Notes: generated by a model not told the origin, from the sequence alone. DNA of 64,000 nt from CAWDMC01 sp963803295 (GCA_963803295.1 CAWDMC010000024.1:248001-312000), one strand, 5' to 3'; positions 18,205-28,716 are shown, counted from the stretch's first letter. Made by a program: numbers and translations.

Positions 18205-19250
18205 GCGTGATGGCTACTTCTTTGGCCTGGGCTACGAAGATCTCAACGATCCGAGCACTACGGAAGATCCCTGTTCGGGGTGTTGGTGGGACGGGAAGAG
18301 GTGGAGCGGCCGCTGGCGGGCAGAGCCCTGAACCGCTGGAGTTGGGGGCCGGAGTTAAGGATCGCTACAAGAAGATCACCTTCTGGAAGGAGACGATCGA
18401 CGAATTGCTGGTGCAGGTGTTCCTGGAGTCGCAGGAGCAGGTTCCGGAGGAGAACATCCTAGACGTGGACGCCACGGACTCGCCCTTGCACGCCATAGGA
18501 CGCCGATTCTTCCACGGCGATCACGACCATTATTGTTACCTGCCGCGAGATCTTGTGCGGAGAACAGGTGCTGTGCGCGCGCTTGCGCGAATCTAATCAC
18601 GACGCGAGCTTTGGCAGCCTGAGGGAGATTCGGAGAATTGTAGGGCAGATCCGGGCGGCCTGGCCGAAGGTGAAGATCATCCTGCGAGGGGATTCCGGCT
18701 TCTGCCGTAACCAGCTGATGAGTTGGTGCGAAGAGCAGGGCGTGGATTATGTCTTTGGGCTGGCACGCAATCAGAGACTGCGGCGGATCATCGGGCGGGC
18801 GATGTGGGAAGCGAGCCAGCAGTGGGAGCAGACTGGGCAAGCGGCACGGGTTTTTGCCGAGTTCGGCTACCAGGCGAAGAAAACCAAGAAAGGCGGCTGG
18901 GACCGGGAACGGCGGGTGGTAGCCAAGGCCGAGCATCTGGAAGGCAAGGAGAATCCACGCTTCCTGGTGACCTCGCTGAGCAGCGCAGAGTGGGCGGCAC
19001 AGGCTCTGTACCAAGAACTCTACTGCGCCGTGGCGACATGGAGAATCGGATCAAGGAGCAGCTCAGCCTGTTTGCCGATCGGGTGAGCGCCCAGACGCTG
19101 CGGGCCAACCAGATGCGGCTGTACCTGTCGACCCTGGCCTATGTCCTGGTCAGCGGCCTGCGGCGCCTGGGGTTGAAAGCGACCGAGTTGGCTCAGGCGC
19201 TGATGGTGCTGCTCAACTACGGGCCGGCGATCTGTTTTGGGGTCTACTGC
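18205..19250 (+). pseudogene. Decayed IS1380-family transposase
   Basis: Pieces of one transposase occur in order but in changing frames. GYEDLND is near 18230. FGVLVGREEVERPLAG (18265-18320) follows. Then come RYKKITF...LLVQVFLESQEQVPEENILDVDATDSPLHAIGRRFFHGDHDHYCYLP (18350-18545), CGEQVLCARLRESNHDAS...ILRGDSGFCRNQLMSWCEEQGVDYVFGLARN...ENPRFLVTSL (18555-19020), and RRGDMENRIKEQLSLFADR...LRANQMRLYLSTLAYVL (19025-19215). Each step needs a frameshift (near 18260, 18345, 18545 and 19022). The DATDSPLH and DSGFC motifs hold catalytic acids typical of IS1380. Terminal inverted repeats were not located. It is inactive. Confidence 0.85.
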
Positions 19251-19323
19251 TCTTTTTCCCAGTCCGTTTCGGATGGCGGCGCTGGCTGCATCGGGCGTAG
19301 AATTGACCCACAACGGGGCCGTG

Positions 19324-19554
19324 TTAAGTTCGCTCCAGCTCATTATGCCGTGATGGCTCGTGCTTTTCTCGCTTGGCGAACACGAATCCAAAATACCGCT
19401 TCTGGCAGTCTCTGCATCGGTAGGGGCGCAAAAGGACCAGAAGAGCGAGCATTTCCAACCACTCCATCCGCGATCGTCGAACCTGGGTACTCCTGCAGAC
19501 CGGGCAGCGCCTGATGCCTGGGAATGGCGACACTGTTAATCTAGAACTAAGCAT
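19324..19554 (-). CDS. Small zinc-ribbon protein of unknown function
   Basis: The protein has 76 aa from the ATG at 19554, with GGAGGG 7 nt upstream. It has two Cys pairs, CPVCRSTQVRRSRM and YRCRDCQKRYFGF, that can bind one zinc ion. Between them is a hydrophobic helix (WLEMLALLVLLRPY). This layout (CxxC, hydrophobic helix with LRPYRC, CxxC) recurs in small proteins of this group of bacteria, to my knowledge without an assigned role. The frame runs ten codons further upstream, but the ribosome site favours 19554. Confidence 0.65.
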   Translation of the reverse strand: MLSSRLTVSPFPGIRRCPVCRSTQVRRSRMEWLEMLALLVLLRPYRCRDCQKRYFGFVFAKREKHEPSRHNELERT

Positions 19555-19790
19555 TGTCGTTCCCTCCGCTCGGTTGTTCAATTGATGGTATTTGACCGAG
19601 TTCCATTGTACTTCAAGGCAAGGGTTAAAGAACCAATTATTAGTCGAAGTTCAACAAACCCGTTCGTCACTTAACGTCCCAATATCCTGTCTTGGACATC
19701 CTCCCTTCGGCCCGAATCATGTAAGTGGCTCTAACTGACCGGCTAAGCTCACCGCCGCATACATCTTTTGGGGTACAATGCTCGTTGGCC

Positions 19791-20228
19791 ATGACGAGCG
19801 AATTCTCTACAGATTGGACCGAGACTCGGCTTCGCGTCCGCTACGCTGAGACCGACCAGATGGGCGTGGTCTACTACGCCAACTACTTGGTGTGGTACGA
19901 GATCGGGCGCACGGACTTCTGTTGGCAGCATGGATTTGCCTATCGGGAGATGGAGGAGCAGGACGGACTTTATATCATGGTGGCTGAGGCCCGATGCCGC
20001 TACAAGGCGCCGGCGCGTTACGACGACGAGATCCTCGTGCGTACCCGTCTTCAGGGCGTCCGCAAACGTGTGCTGGTATTCGGCTACGAAATCTGCCGCG
20101 GTCTGGAAAACGAACTCTTGGCTGAAGGTGAAACGGTCCACGTAATCACCGATCGCGAAGGCCACCCTCGCGCCTTGCCCGACCGTTACCGTGAGCTGTT
20201 CCTCCGAGGGACCCCCCTGGCGACGTGA
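19791..20228 (+). CDS. YbgC/FadM-type acyl-CoA thioesterase
   Basis: The protein has 145 aa from the ATG at 19791 (MTSEFSTDW); the open frame starts earlier, but without similarity. The hot-dog fold signature is clear: VRYAETDQMGVVYYANYLVWYEIGRTDF (about residues 15-42), with the catalytic Asp in ETDQMG. EARCRYKAPARYDDEI is also present. The family hydrolyses acyl-CoA thioesters in the cytoplasm; 4-hydroxybenzoyl-CoA and short-chain acyl-CoAs are known substrates of relatives. A TACAAT box ends 11 nt before the ATG, and there is no Shine-Dalgarno, so a nearly leaderless mRNA is possible. Confidence 0.88.
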   Translation: MTSEFSTDWTETRLRVRYAETDQMGVVYYANYLVWYEIGRTDFCWQHGFAYREMEEQDGLYIMVAEARCRYKAPARYDDEILVRTRLQGVRKRVLVFGYEICRGLENELLAEGETVHVITDREGHPRALPDRYRELFLRGTPLAT

Positions 20229-20374
20229 GTAATCATGACGACTGACTCTGGGGTCGAAGAAGTACCACCGACACCAAGAAACCGTCATTAGAGTGCCATC
20301 GAGATCTTGCTTTGACATGCTTTGGGTTTCCGCTTGGTCCCTTGGTGTCTTTGTGGTTGCTTTTTGCCTGGGAT

Positions 20375-21943
20375 ATGCCTGGAACTCTTCAACTCACCGG
20401 ACGCGATCTCACCCGCCGTGACTTCTACGAAGTGGTCCTGGATCGCCGCTCGGTGGCCCTAGCCTCCGCAGCGCGGCGTGCCATGAAGCAATCACGTAGC
20501 CTGGTGGAGAGATTCATCGCTGAGCGTAAGGTGGTCTATGGCGTTACTACTGGTGTCGGCAGCCTCTCGACTGAGCACATCGAACCTGACCAGTCGCGTC
20601 AATTGCAGCTCAATGTCGTGCGGAGCCACTGCTGTGGTGTAGGCGATCCGTTGGGCGTTGCCGAGACGCGCGGGCTTCTGCTGCTGCGGGTTAACGGCTT
20701 GGCCCGGGGCCTTTCGGGTATTCGTCCTCGGGCGGCAGACCTTCTTTGCGATTTTCTCAATCACGGGTTACACCCGGTCGTGCCGGAGCGCGGATCGGTA
20801 GGCGCCAGCGGTGATCTGGCGCCGTTGGCCCACGTGGCACTGGCCCTTATAGGAGAAGGCGAGGTTTTTGTCGAGCCAGCCGCGGCCAAACGAAATTCGG
20901 ATGCCCGGCGCGGAAAACGTCAGTCTGCGAGGGCGGCCATGACGAAGGCGGGACTGAATCCGCTCACGCTGGAGCCCAAGGAAGGTCTTTCACTGGTGAA
21001 CGGCACGCAGGCGATGCTTTCGCTTGGGCTGTTGGCTTTGCGTGAGGCCGAGATTCTGGTAGACACCGCCGACGTGGCCGGGCCGCTCTCGCTCGACGCG
21101 CTGAGGGGCTCGCCGGTGGCTTTCGACGAGCGCCTGCATCGTGCCCGTCCTCATCCGGGACAGCTCGAAACGGCCAAGAACCTGCTGATCCTCAATCTGG
21201 GTAGTGAGATTCGCGAATCGCATCGTGATTGCCCACGTCTGCAAGACGCCTACAGCCTGCGTTGCATGCCGCAGGTTCACGGCGCCATCCGCGACTCGCT
21301 GGCACACGTCCGCCGCGTGTTTGAAACCGAGATGAATGCGGTCACTGACAATCCTCTGGTCTTTGCGGACGACGGCGACGTGATCTCCGGCGGCAATTTC
21401 CATGGACAGCCCGTGGCAACGGCCCTCGATTTCATGGCTATCGCGCTGGCCCAGCTTGGCGGGATCGCCGAGCGGCGCATCGATCGCCTGGTGAATCCAC
21501 TCACCTCCGATTTGCCGGCGTTTCTAGCCCGCTCACCCGGGCTCGAATCCGGATTCATGTTGGCCCAGGTTACCGCAGCGGCCTTGGCCTCGGAGAATAA
21601 GGCGCTGGCCCATCCGGCCTCGGTGGACTCCATTCCCACCTCGGGCAACAAGGAAGATTTCGTGAGTATGGGAATGGGTGCGGCGCTGCGATTGCGGACC
21701 CAAATCCGGAACCTCACGGCGATTCTCAGTATCGAGCTACTCTCTGCCACCGAGGCGCTTGAATTCCTGCTACCACTGCGATCCGGCAGGTTGGCGGAGC
21801 GTGCCCGCGGCCTGGTGCGGCGCACGGCTCCGAGTCCGGGGAAGGATCGGCCGCTCGCACCCGCGATCGAGCGGGTGGCGAGGTCAGTGGCGGACGGCCA
21901 ATTTGCGGCCATTCTGCGGGCGAGGGCCCAAAAGAGGCGCTAG
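20375..21943 (+). CDS. hutH: Aromatic amino acid lyase, probable histidine ammonia-lyase
   Basis: The protein has 522 aa from the ATG at 20375 (MPGTLQLTGRDLTRRDF). The Ala-Ser-Gly triad that cyclises to the MIO cofactor is in GSVGASGDLAPLAH (about residues 143-145). The family Tyr/Gly loop is YGVTTGVGSLS. The Ser-His pair in LNVVRSHCCGVG is the residue pair typical of histidine rather than phenylalanine or tyrosine lyases. Further motifs are NGTQAMLS, DNPLV and GNFHGQPVATALDF. It removes ammonia from histidine to give urocanate. No other hut genes are nearby, so regulation with the Hut pathway cannot be inferred, and an aminomutase role is a minor alternative. Confidence 0.85.
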   Translation: MPGTLQLTGRDLTRRDFYEVVLDRRSVALASAARRAMKQSRSLVERFIAERKVVYGVTTGVGSLSTEHIEPDQSRQLQLNVVRSHCCGVGDPLGVAETRGLLLLRVNGLARGLSGIRPRAADLLCDFLNHGLHPVVPERGSVGASGDLAPLAHVALALIGEGEVFVEPAAAKRNSDARRGKRQSARAAMTKAGLNPLTLEPKEGLSLVNGTQAMLSLGLLALREAEILVDTADVAGPLSLDALRGSPVAFDERLHRARPHPGQLETAKNLLILNLGSEIRESHRDCPRLQDAYSLRCMPQVHGAIRDSLAHVRRVFETEMNAVTDNPLVFADDGDVISGGNFHGQPVATALDFMAIALAQLGGIAERRIDRLVNPLTSDLPAFLARSPGLESGFMLAQVTAAALASENKALAHPASVDSIPTSGNKEDFVSMGMGAALRLRTQIRNLTAILSIELLSATEALEFLLPLRSGRLAERARGLVRRTAPSPGKDRPLAPAIERVARSVADGQFAAILRARAQKRR

Positions 21944-22029
21944 CCGCGGCGGATGCCGCTTCTAACCGAGCCGTTTTCATTTCTTTCTGCGCGCCTCAGG
22001 TTTCAAGCCGGGCTAGGCGGGCCTAATCA

Positions 22030-22770
22030 ATGCAAATCTCCGCGACGATCATCACCCTGAACGAGGAGGGGAACATTGCCCGCGCCATTAAGTCGCTCGT
22101 GCCTGTGGCAGATGAAATCATAGTCGTGGATGGCGAGTCGACAGACAGCACTCGGGAGATCGCTGCCGGGCTGGGGGCGTGCGTAATCACCCGTCGGTTC
22201 GAAGGATTCACTGCCCAGAAGAACTTTGCCGCGCTCCAGGCTAAATACGATTGGATCCTGAGCCTGGACGCCGACGAGGAACTGAACGCTGACGCCCAGG
22301 ATGTCCTACGGCGATGGAAGCTTGGGAACGCCGGGGCTTATGGCTATCGTTTTGCGCGGCGGGCTCGCTATCTCGGCCGCTGGATCCTGCACTCGGGCTG
22401 GTATCCCGACTACAAGCTGCGCCTGTACGACCGGCGCCGCGGCGAGTGGAAAGGTGATTTTGTACACGAATCCGTGGTGGTCAAAGGCCGGGTGGAGACC
22501 ATGCCGGGAGAGATCCTGCACTATACCTGCGACACGCTCGAAGAACACCGCCAGCGTATCGAGTTCTACACCGATCTTGCAGCCGCGGAGATGATCGCTC
22601 GCGGCGTCCGCGTGAGTTTGCTGAGCCGGCAGCTTGCTCCAGCCTGGGTCTTCACGCAAAGCTACTTCCTGCGACTGGGTGTGCTCGACGGATACCCAGG
22701 ATTCCTGATCGCGAAGATGGCAGCGCGTTATGTACGGCGAAAGTACGCGAAAGCGAAGGTCAAGATGTGA
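22030..22770 (+). CDS. Family 2 glycosyltransferase (WaaE/KdtX-like)
   Basis: The 246-aa GT-A protein starts ISATIITLNEEGNIARAIKSL and has VVDGESTDSTREI. The metal-binding DADEE motif is at about residues 79-83. GAYGYRFARRARYLGRWILHSGWYPDYKLRLY, found in the LPS core beta-glucosyltransferase subgroup, follows, then FVHESVVVKG. It probably transfers a sugar in lipopolysaccharide core or other envelope glycan synthesis at the inner face of the membrane. The next glycosyltransferase gene starts about 100 bp downstream in the same direction. Confidence 0.87.
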   Translation: MQISATIITLNEEGNIARAIKSLVPVADEIIVVDGESTDSTREIAAGLGACVITRRFEGFTAQKNFAALQAKYDWILSLDADEELNADAQDVLRRWKLGNAGAYGYRFARRARYLGRWILHSGWYPDYKLRLYDRRRGEWKGDFVHESVVVKGRVETMPGEILHYTCDTLEEHRQRIEFYTDLAAAEMIARGVRVSLLSRQLAPAWVFTQSYFLRLGVLDGYPGFLIAKMAARYVRRKYAKAKVKM

Positions 22771-22873
22771 AGAGTGAAGGTCCTGACTGGCTGCGGAAGA
22801 TTTCGTCGGTACTGTTGTTCTTCACCTTCTTCCTTCACTCCCGCGAACTTGATCTTCACCCCTCAAGTGTTTT

Positions 22874-23989
22874 ATGCGACTGCTCCACGTTGACACCGCC
22901 CAGACTCTTCGCGGCGGCCAAATGCAGCTCCTGATTCTGGCGCGCGGACTACGTTATCGCGGCCACCGGCAGGTGATTGTGTGTCCGGAGTCAAGTGCGC
23001 TCGCGAGGCAGGCTGGCGGCGAAGGCTTTGAGATTTTTGAGCTGCCTGCACACGATCCCGGGCACTGGAACGGATCTTTCCAACTTCGTCAGCGCTTGCT
23101 TGCCGATCCCTTCGATATCGTTCATGCCCACGATGGCAAGGGTCAGACGATCGCGTGGCTGGCCACGGCGGGCGCCGGGGTGGTTCGTGTGGCGAGCCGG
23201 AGGGTTACGTTCCTGCCGGGGGGCCGAGCGTCGCGCTACGGGCTGCACCGGCTCAAATATGACTTGACCTGTGACGGGATCATTGCCGTCTCGAACTACA
23301 TCCGGGATTTGCTGGTCGAGTCAGGTATCCCGGCGTCGAAAATCGAGGTGATCCCCGACGCGACCGATCCACCCGCCGAACTGCCGACATCCGAATTGCG
23401 GGCGAAGATCCGGGCGGCTTGGGGTTTCGGTGAGAATGACTTCGTAGCTGGACACCTGGGTGCATTCACCCCTGAAAAGGGACAGGACGTCGCCATCAAA
23501 GCGGCAATGCTCCTGAGGGAACGCCTTCCGGAGCTGCGATTAGTGCTGGCAGGTGAGGCGTCGCCCGACAATCGCCGGACGCTTGAACCGATGCTGAGGG
23601 AAGCCCGGGATCAGGTGCGACTGCTGCCTCGATTCGACGACCCGGCCGGTTTCTTCCCGGGGCTCGACCTTTACCTGATGCCGTCGCGGGCAGAGGGGTT
23701 GGGATCTTCGGCGCTCCTGGCCATGGGCTACGGTTTGCCGGTTGTGGCCAGCCGCGTTGGCGGACTGCCGGAGATCGTCGAGGAGGGCAGAACCGGCTGG
23801 CTGGTCCCATCCGGCTCGCCGCAGGACCTCGCCGGTGCGATCCTGGCCGCTGCCTCCGATCATGCCCAGCTTTGCCGGTACGGTTCCGCCGCGCGTGAGT
23901 CTTCCTTCAGGTTCGCGAGTGGGATCTTGGTGTCGCGGACCGAAGAATTCTACCGGCGACTGTCCAGGGTTCGACCGCTCCAAGCCTAA
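22874..23989 (+). CDS. Family 4 glycosyltransferase
   Basis: The 371-aa GT-B protein has the N-terminal acceptor domain MRLLHVDTAQTLRGGQMQLLILARGL and the hinge FDIVHAHDGKGQTIAWL. The C-terminal donor-binding domain has GHLGAFTPEKGQDVAIKA and the E-x7-E region MPSRAEGLGSSALLAMGYGLPVVAS (about residues 275-300), followed by VGGLPEIVEEGRTGWLV. It uses a nucleotide sugar; the acceptor is unknown. Pairing with the preceding GT2 gene suggests joint work on an envelope glycan such as the LPS core. Confidence 0.88.
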   Translation: MRLLHVDTAQTLRGGQMQLLILARGLRYRGHRQVIVCPESSALARQAGGEGFEIFELPAHDPGHWNGSFQLRQRLLADPFDIVHAHDGKGQTIAWLATAGAGVVRVASRRVTFLPGGRASRYGLHRLKYDLTCDGIIAVSNYIRDLLVESGIPASKIEVIPDATDPPAELPTSELRAKIRAAWGFGENDFVAGHLGAFTPEKGQDVAIKAAMLLRERLPELRLVLAGEASPDNRRTLEPMLREARDQVRLLPRFDDPAGFFPGLDLYLMPSRAEGLGSSALLAMGYGLPVVASRVGGLPEIVEEGRTGWLVPSGSPQDLAGAILAAASDHAQLCRYGSAARESSFRFASGILVSRTEEFYRRLSRVRPLQA

Positions 23990-24072
23990 GATATAAATTA
24001 AGTTCCATCGTCCCAAACTTCATCCATCACGATAACTAGCCATCGGATAGAATTTGCCGATATAACGAATGT

Positions 24073-24921
24073 ATGGGTAGTCCAGCGATTTACCTCTTGG
24101 TCGCCATTTTGGGACTCATTTTCGGCAGCTTCCTGAACGTCTGCATTTCGAGGATTCCTGCCGGCGAGTCGATCGTACTGCCGGCATCGCACTGTCCGCA
24201 GTGTGGGCAAGCGATACGCTGGTACGACAACATCCCCCTGATCAGCTATGTTGTTCTCGGAGGCCGCTGCCGGGACTGCCGCCAGGGCATCTCGTTGGTA
24301 TACCCAGTGGTCGAGGCGCTGACCTCGGTCGTATTGGTGGCGGGTTTCCTGGAATACGGGCTTAGCCTGATTTTCCTGAAATACGCCTTCCTTTCCATGC
24401 TCCTGATCGTGTTGACTTTTACAGACCTCACCGTTCGCCGCTTGCCCCACCAAGTGACGATCTTCGGCATGGCCGCAGGACTGCTTCTGAGCCTGTTCGT
24501 TCCAATCACAAGCTTTCCACTTGGCTGGGTCGCAGGGCGGGTGGGTATCACTCTGCCGTGGCGGCTCGCTTCGCTCCTCGGATCTCTCGGCGGAGCGCTT
24601 TTTGGCGCTGGGCTCTTCTACGCGGTGGGCGAAGCATTCGCGCGACTCCGACACAAGCAGGGGTTGGGATTTGGCGATGTGATGTTGATGGGGATGATCG
24701 GCACCTTCCTGGGCGTGCCCCTTACTTATCTTACAATCTTGCTTGGCTCGCTTCTGGGGACCGCAATTGCGGTCTCGCTTTATGCCGCGAGCGTTCGTTA
24801 CCGCAGGGAGTACAAGTGGCCTTATGGCAGCTTTTTGTCGCTGGCAGGGATCTGCGTGGCTCTGGCGGGGAATAGTATCCTGGAGGCGTATCTGCGCTGG
24901 GCAGGCCTCATATCCGGGTGA
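24073..24921 (+). CDS. Prepilin peptidase (A24 family)
   Basis: The 282-aa membrane protein has the N-terminal methylase-like domain GSFLNVCISRIPAGESIVLPAS and two zinc-binding Cys pairs CPQC (about residues 42-45) and CRDC (about 68-71). About seven helices follow. The two catalytic aspartates are in FTDLTVRRLPH (about 117) and GLGFGDVMLMG (about 201). The first motif differs a little from the usual DL....LPD. It cleaves the leader of type IV pilins and pseudopilins and N-methylates them. No pilus genes lie near it. It converges on the permease gene at 24962. Confidence 0.92.
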   Translation: MGSPAIYLLVAILGLIFGSFLNVCISRIPAGESIVLPASHCPQCGQAIRWYDNIPLISYVVLGGRCRDCRQGISLVYPVVEALTSVVLVAGFLEYGLSLIFLKYAFLSMLLIVLTFTDLTVRRLPHQVTIFGMAAGLLLSLFVPITSFPLGWVAGRVGITLPWRLASLLGSLGGALFGAGLFYAVGEAFARLRHKQGLGFGDVMLMGMIGTFLGVPLTYLTILLGSLLGTAIAVSLYAASVRYRREYKWPYGSFLSLAGICVALAGNSILEAYLRWAGLISG

Positions 24922-24961
24922 GACTATGCCGGCTTGAACCGGTGTCTGTTAATTTCCGCAC

Positions 24962-27493
24962 CTACTCGGCCCGCAGCGCTTGCATAGGATCGATCGAAGC
25001 GGCACGCCGTGCCGGGAATAGCCCCGCCACCAGAGCCGAAAATGTCAGGACGAGAACGGCCGCGCCGAGTACCCACGGGTCGTAACTCTTCACGCCGTAA
25101 AGTTGGCTGGAAAGAGCACGACCGCCTCCAAGTGCGATGGGGATTCCAATCCCGAGTCCCAGAGCGATCTGGAAGACGGCGCTTTCCAGCACCATGCCGA
25201 CCACTCGCCGGCGGTCTGCGCCCAAGGCCATGCGTATCCCGATCTCATTGGTGCGGCGCGCCACCGAGTAGGCCATCACTCCGTAAAGCCCCACGCAGGC
25301 GAGAATGAGCGCCAGCACGCCGAACAGTTCGGTGAGCCGGGCAATCAGCCGGTCCTGGTTGAAATTGCGTTCGAGTTGCTCGCTGAGGCTCACCATGTCG
25401 AGCACGGTGAGGTCCGGATTGATGTCAGCCAAGGTCCGGCGGACCGCAGCCTCAAGATTCTCCGGCCGGCCTGCGACGCGTAGCTCGATATCTCCGAGGT
25501 AGTGAGAACCAAGCATGAACGAGAGTTTGGGGTCTTTCTGCATTTGCAGGAAAGGCATGAAGAAGGTTGGGTAGGCGGGCGCGCGCGCGTCCTGATACTT
25601 GGCATCCTCCACGACGCCGACGATCTCAAGATCGCCGCTGTTGGCGGCATCGCCCATGCCGAAATGCTTGCCGATGGGGTCTTCCTTAGGAAAGAATTTG
25701 CGCACGAAGGTCTGGTTGACCACGGCAACGTGGCGTGAGGTGGGCGTGTCACCCGCCTCGATCGCTCGGCCCCGCAGCATCCGTGTCCCGATGGTGTCGA
25801 AGTAATGGGGGCTGATGCGGTCGAAGGAGGCGCCAATTCGCTCATCGGGAGAGTGGCCTTCGATGTGAATGTTGAGACTCCAGTTGTCGCCCCGCATCGG
25901 GCTGTAGATCGAGTACGCGGCGCTGATCACTCCCGGGATCTGCATGAGCCGCTGCCCGAGTTCCTGGTAGAGCCCATACAGCGTCTCCGGCTTGTATCCG
26001 GCGAGGGCGGGATTTACCCTCACAATCAAGCGGCCCTGGGGCTCGAAGCCGAAGCGCTGATTCTCGAGGTTGCGCAAGGTCTCGGTAAGCAGACCGGCCC
26101 CGATTAGGAGGGCAACCGATAGCGCGACCTGCAGCACCACCAGGGATTTCCGCGGCAGTGAGGAACGGTCGCGGGTGGACCGCCCTGCACCTCGCAAGGT
26201 TTCAGCTGGGTCGGAGTGCGAGGTGATCCAGGCGGGCACGACGCCGAACAGGACGCCCGTGACCAGCGAGAGCAGGAAAGCAAAACCCAGGACCGCCAGG
26301 GAGGGCGTAGGACTGATAGGGATATAGTGGGCGCCGCGGAAGGCGATCAACAAAATGGTGCGCGTGCCGGCGAAAGCTACAAGAAGCCCGGCCACGCCGC
26401 CAAGGACGCCAAGTAGGACGCTCTCGGTGAGGATCTGCCGGATAAGCCTTTTGCGCGGGGCGCCCAGCGCCATGCGAATGGCCGTCTGGAAGCGAGTGGC
26501 GGCGCCGCGCGCCAGGAGCAGGTTGGCAATGTTGGCGCAGGCGATCAGCAGTACCAAGCCGGAAATGATCATGAGCAGGCGAAGACCAACGGCGGTATCG
26601 CGCGCCATGTTCGCCACGCCGCCGCTGGCGGTCGCGATCACGATATGCTGCTTATTGAGTTCCGAACGGTCGTGATCGGTAAGGTCGGGCTGCGTCTTGA
26701 GAAATCGCTACAGTTCTACCGTTACCTCAGACTGCACGCTGGACGGATGCGCGCCGGGTTTCAAGCGCCCAATGATGTAGAGCCAGTGGAAGGGTCGATT
26801 CAACATCGAATTCAGTCCATCGAGGGTGGGCTCTGTCCCCAACGGCAACCAGAAATCCGGCGGATCGGGACGCAAATTGTCCCCGAAGAAACCGGACGGG
26901 GCGATTCCGGATACGGTGTAGGGCACCTGGTTTATGGTGAAGGTGGCGCCGATCACGGAAGGATCGAGGCCAAAGTGCTGTTGCCAGGCGCGGTAGCTCA
27001 TCACCGCCACCGGCGGCGCATTGGGTTTGTCGTCCTCGGGGGTGATGACGTGCCCGGCGAAGGCGACGAGACCAAACATGGAGAAATAATTTCCGGAGAC
27101 GAACTCACCGCCATAAGGCATCGCCGGTCCGGATGCGCCATTGCGGCGCACACTCAGTTCCGATCCGCCTGCCTGGAAGGCAGCCATACTGCTGAATTCG
27201 GGGGTATGGTCGCGAAACTGCTCGTACATCTGATAGGAGTAGATGCTCCATTCATCCTGGAAACCGCCGAGCACGCAGCAATTGTTGTTGTTTCCGAGAC
27301 GATACAGTTCCTTAGGATTGGCCACCGGCAGCGACTTGAGCATCACTGCGTCGACCAGAGTGAAGATAGCAGTGTTGGCCCCGATGCCAAGCGCCAGCGT
27401 CAGGATGGCCACTACCGTGAAGGTAGGATTCCGCGCCAGTTGGCGCAATCCATAGCGCAGATCCTGAAGCACCGTTTCGATCAAGCTTCTCAT
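24962..27493 (-). pseudogene. MacB-like ABC permease interrupted by one in-frame amber codon
   Basis: One continuous frame of 844 codons starts at 27493 (MRSLIETVLQDLRYGLRQL) and ends at 24962. It is broken only by a TAG at 26710-26708 after ...SVQSEVTVEL and before RFLKTQPDLTDHDRSELN. Both sides belong to the same protein: helix 1 (AILTLALGIGANTAIFT), first MacB_PCD domain, FtsX block (LLIACANIANLLLARGAATRFQ), second MacB_PCD domain, and final FtsX block (RRTNEIGIRMALGADRRRV). A single CAG-to-TAG change explains it. The gene lies 21 bp behind its ATPase partner. It may be a recent pseudogene, a readthrough case, or a sequencing error. Otherwise it is an intact MacB-type membrane subunit for efflux or lipoprotein-type transport. 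Confidence 0.85.
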
Positions 27494-27514
27494 GCTCTGG
27501 CCCCATCTTCCGCC

Positions 27515-28231
27515 CTATACGCTGGTCATGGCTTCCTGCTCCGCCGCAAAATTCTCGTCCACCACCCGGCCGTCAAAAAGCCGCACGGTGCGATCGGCCG
27601 CCTGAGCGAAGCGCGGATCGTGTGTCACCATGCAGATGGTGGCTCCTTCCCGGTGCAACTGGCGCAGCAACGCCATCACCGCTTCGCTGTTTTTGGAATC
27701 GAGATTCCCTGTAGGCTCGTCCGCCAGCAGGATCGAAGGACTTCCAACCAGCGCACGCGCCACCGCCACGCGCTGTTGTTGGCCGCCGGAAAGCTGCGCA
27801 GGGTAGTGCCGCAGACGATGGGACATCGACACTTTCTCAAGCGCTTCGACGGCACGCTTCCGCCGATCCCAGGAGGGCATGCCGCGATAGGTTAGAGGGA
27901 GCTCGACATTCTCATAGACGGTAAGGTCACCGATGAGGTTGAAACTCTGGAAAATGAACCCTACTTCCCGGTTGCGGATCCTGGCCCGCTCGGCAAGACC
28001 GAGATCGTCAACTGCCGTCCCGTTCAGGAGGTAGTTGCCTTCGGTGGGAGTGTCCAGCAGGCCCATGATGGCAAGCAGCGTGGATTTGCCGCAGCCCGAA
28101 GGTCCGGCAATAGAGACAAACTCTCCCCTGGCAACCGCCAGGTGAATGCTGGAAAGAGCGTGTGTCTCAATCTCTTCGGTGAAGAAAATCTTCTTCAGAC
28201 CTTCCATCTGGATCAAGAGATCGGATTGCAT
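27515..28231 (-). CDS. ABC transporter ATPase, MacB/LolD type
   Basis: The protein has 238 aa from the ATG at 28231, chosen for the GGAGGATTA ribosome site directly upstream (the frame opens 28 codons earlier). Walker A is GPSGCGKST, the Q-loop is FIFQSFNLIGDLTVYENVELPL, the signature is LSGGQQQRVAVARAL, Walker B is ILLADEPTGNLDS, and the switch His is in VTHDP. The NLIGDLTVYENV segment and length match the MacB/LolD group. It should drive the permease that follows 21 bp downstream, which carries an amber codon. Confidence 0.93.
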   Translation of the reverse strand: MQSDLLIQMEGLKKIFFTEEIETHALSSIHLAVARGEFVSIAGPSGCGKSTLLAIMGLLDTPTEGNYLLNGTAVDDLGLAERARIRNREVGFIFQSFNLIGDLTVYENVELPLTYRGMPSWDRRKRAVEALEKVSMSHRLRHYPAQLSGGQQQRVAVARALVGSPSILLADEPTGNLDSKNSEAVMALLRQLHREGATICMVTHDPRFAQAADRTVRLFDGRVVDENFAAEQEAMTSV

Positions 28232-28716
28232 TAATCCTCCTGCCTGCCGCGGCATTCGCGAGACTGGGAACTGATCGCCGGCAACGGTGTCGCTTCCGGC
28301 GCTGCGCGCGCTCACCCGATTCTACTTACGCGACTACTCCGGAGGATGTTCCCGAATTCGCCTTCAGGCACCGGGACGGATCATCGGAAATTGCTGCTGT
28401 CAGCCTGGGTTCTGAGCTGCAGACTCCCAGCCGTTCGGGTCAGAGGATTAGACTTCGAGATCCTGGCAAGGTAAGCAGGCCAGCTAGGCTCAGGACTCTG
28501 GGAGGGTTTTCCGTAGCTTGCTGAAGGGGTGGGGTGTCCGAGTGAGTGCATTACCACATTGCACCGGCTTGCTCTCGCACTTCTCGGTGATTCGGGGAAT
28601 CCGGTTACGGATCGCGACCTAATCGCGAATCGATTGAAGCGAGCAGGCATGCGATCACTTGGGCATGCCCGCCTCCATTGCAAGATGACCCCGATCACCA
28701 GCGAGAGGTTCGACGG
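28232..28716. other. Intergenic region with half a REP-like element
   Basis: No gene is seen in this 485-bp stretch. At 28500-28526 the words GGGAGGGTTTTCC and GTAGCTTGCTGA resemble one arm of the palindromic element at 62623-62644. The promoter of the ABC operon probably lies near 28232-28350, but no clear box was found. Confidence 0.4.
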
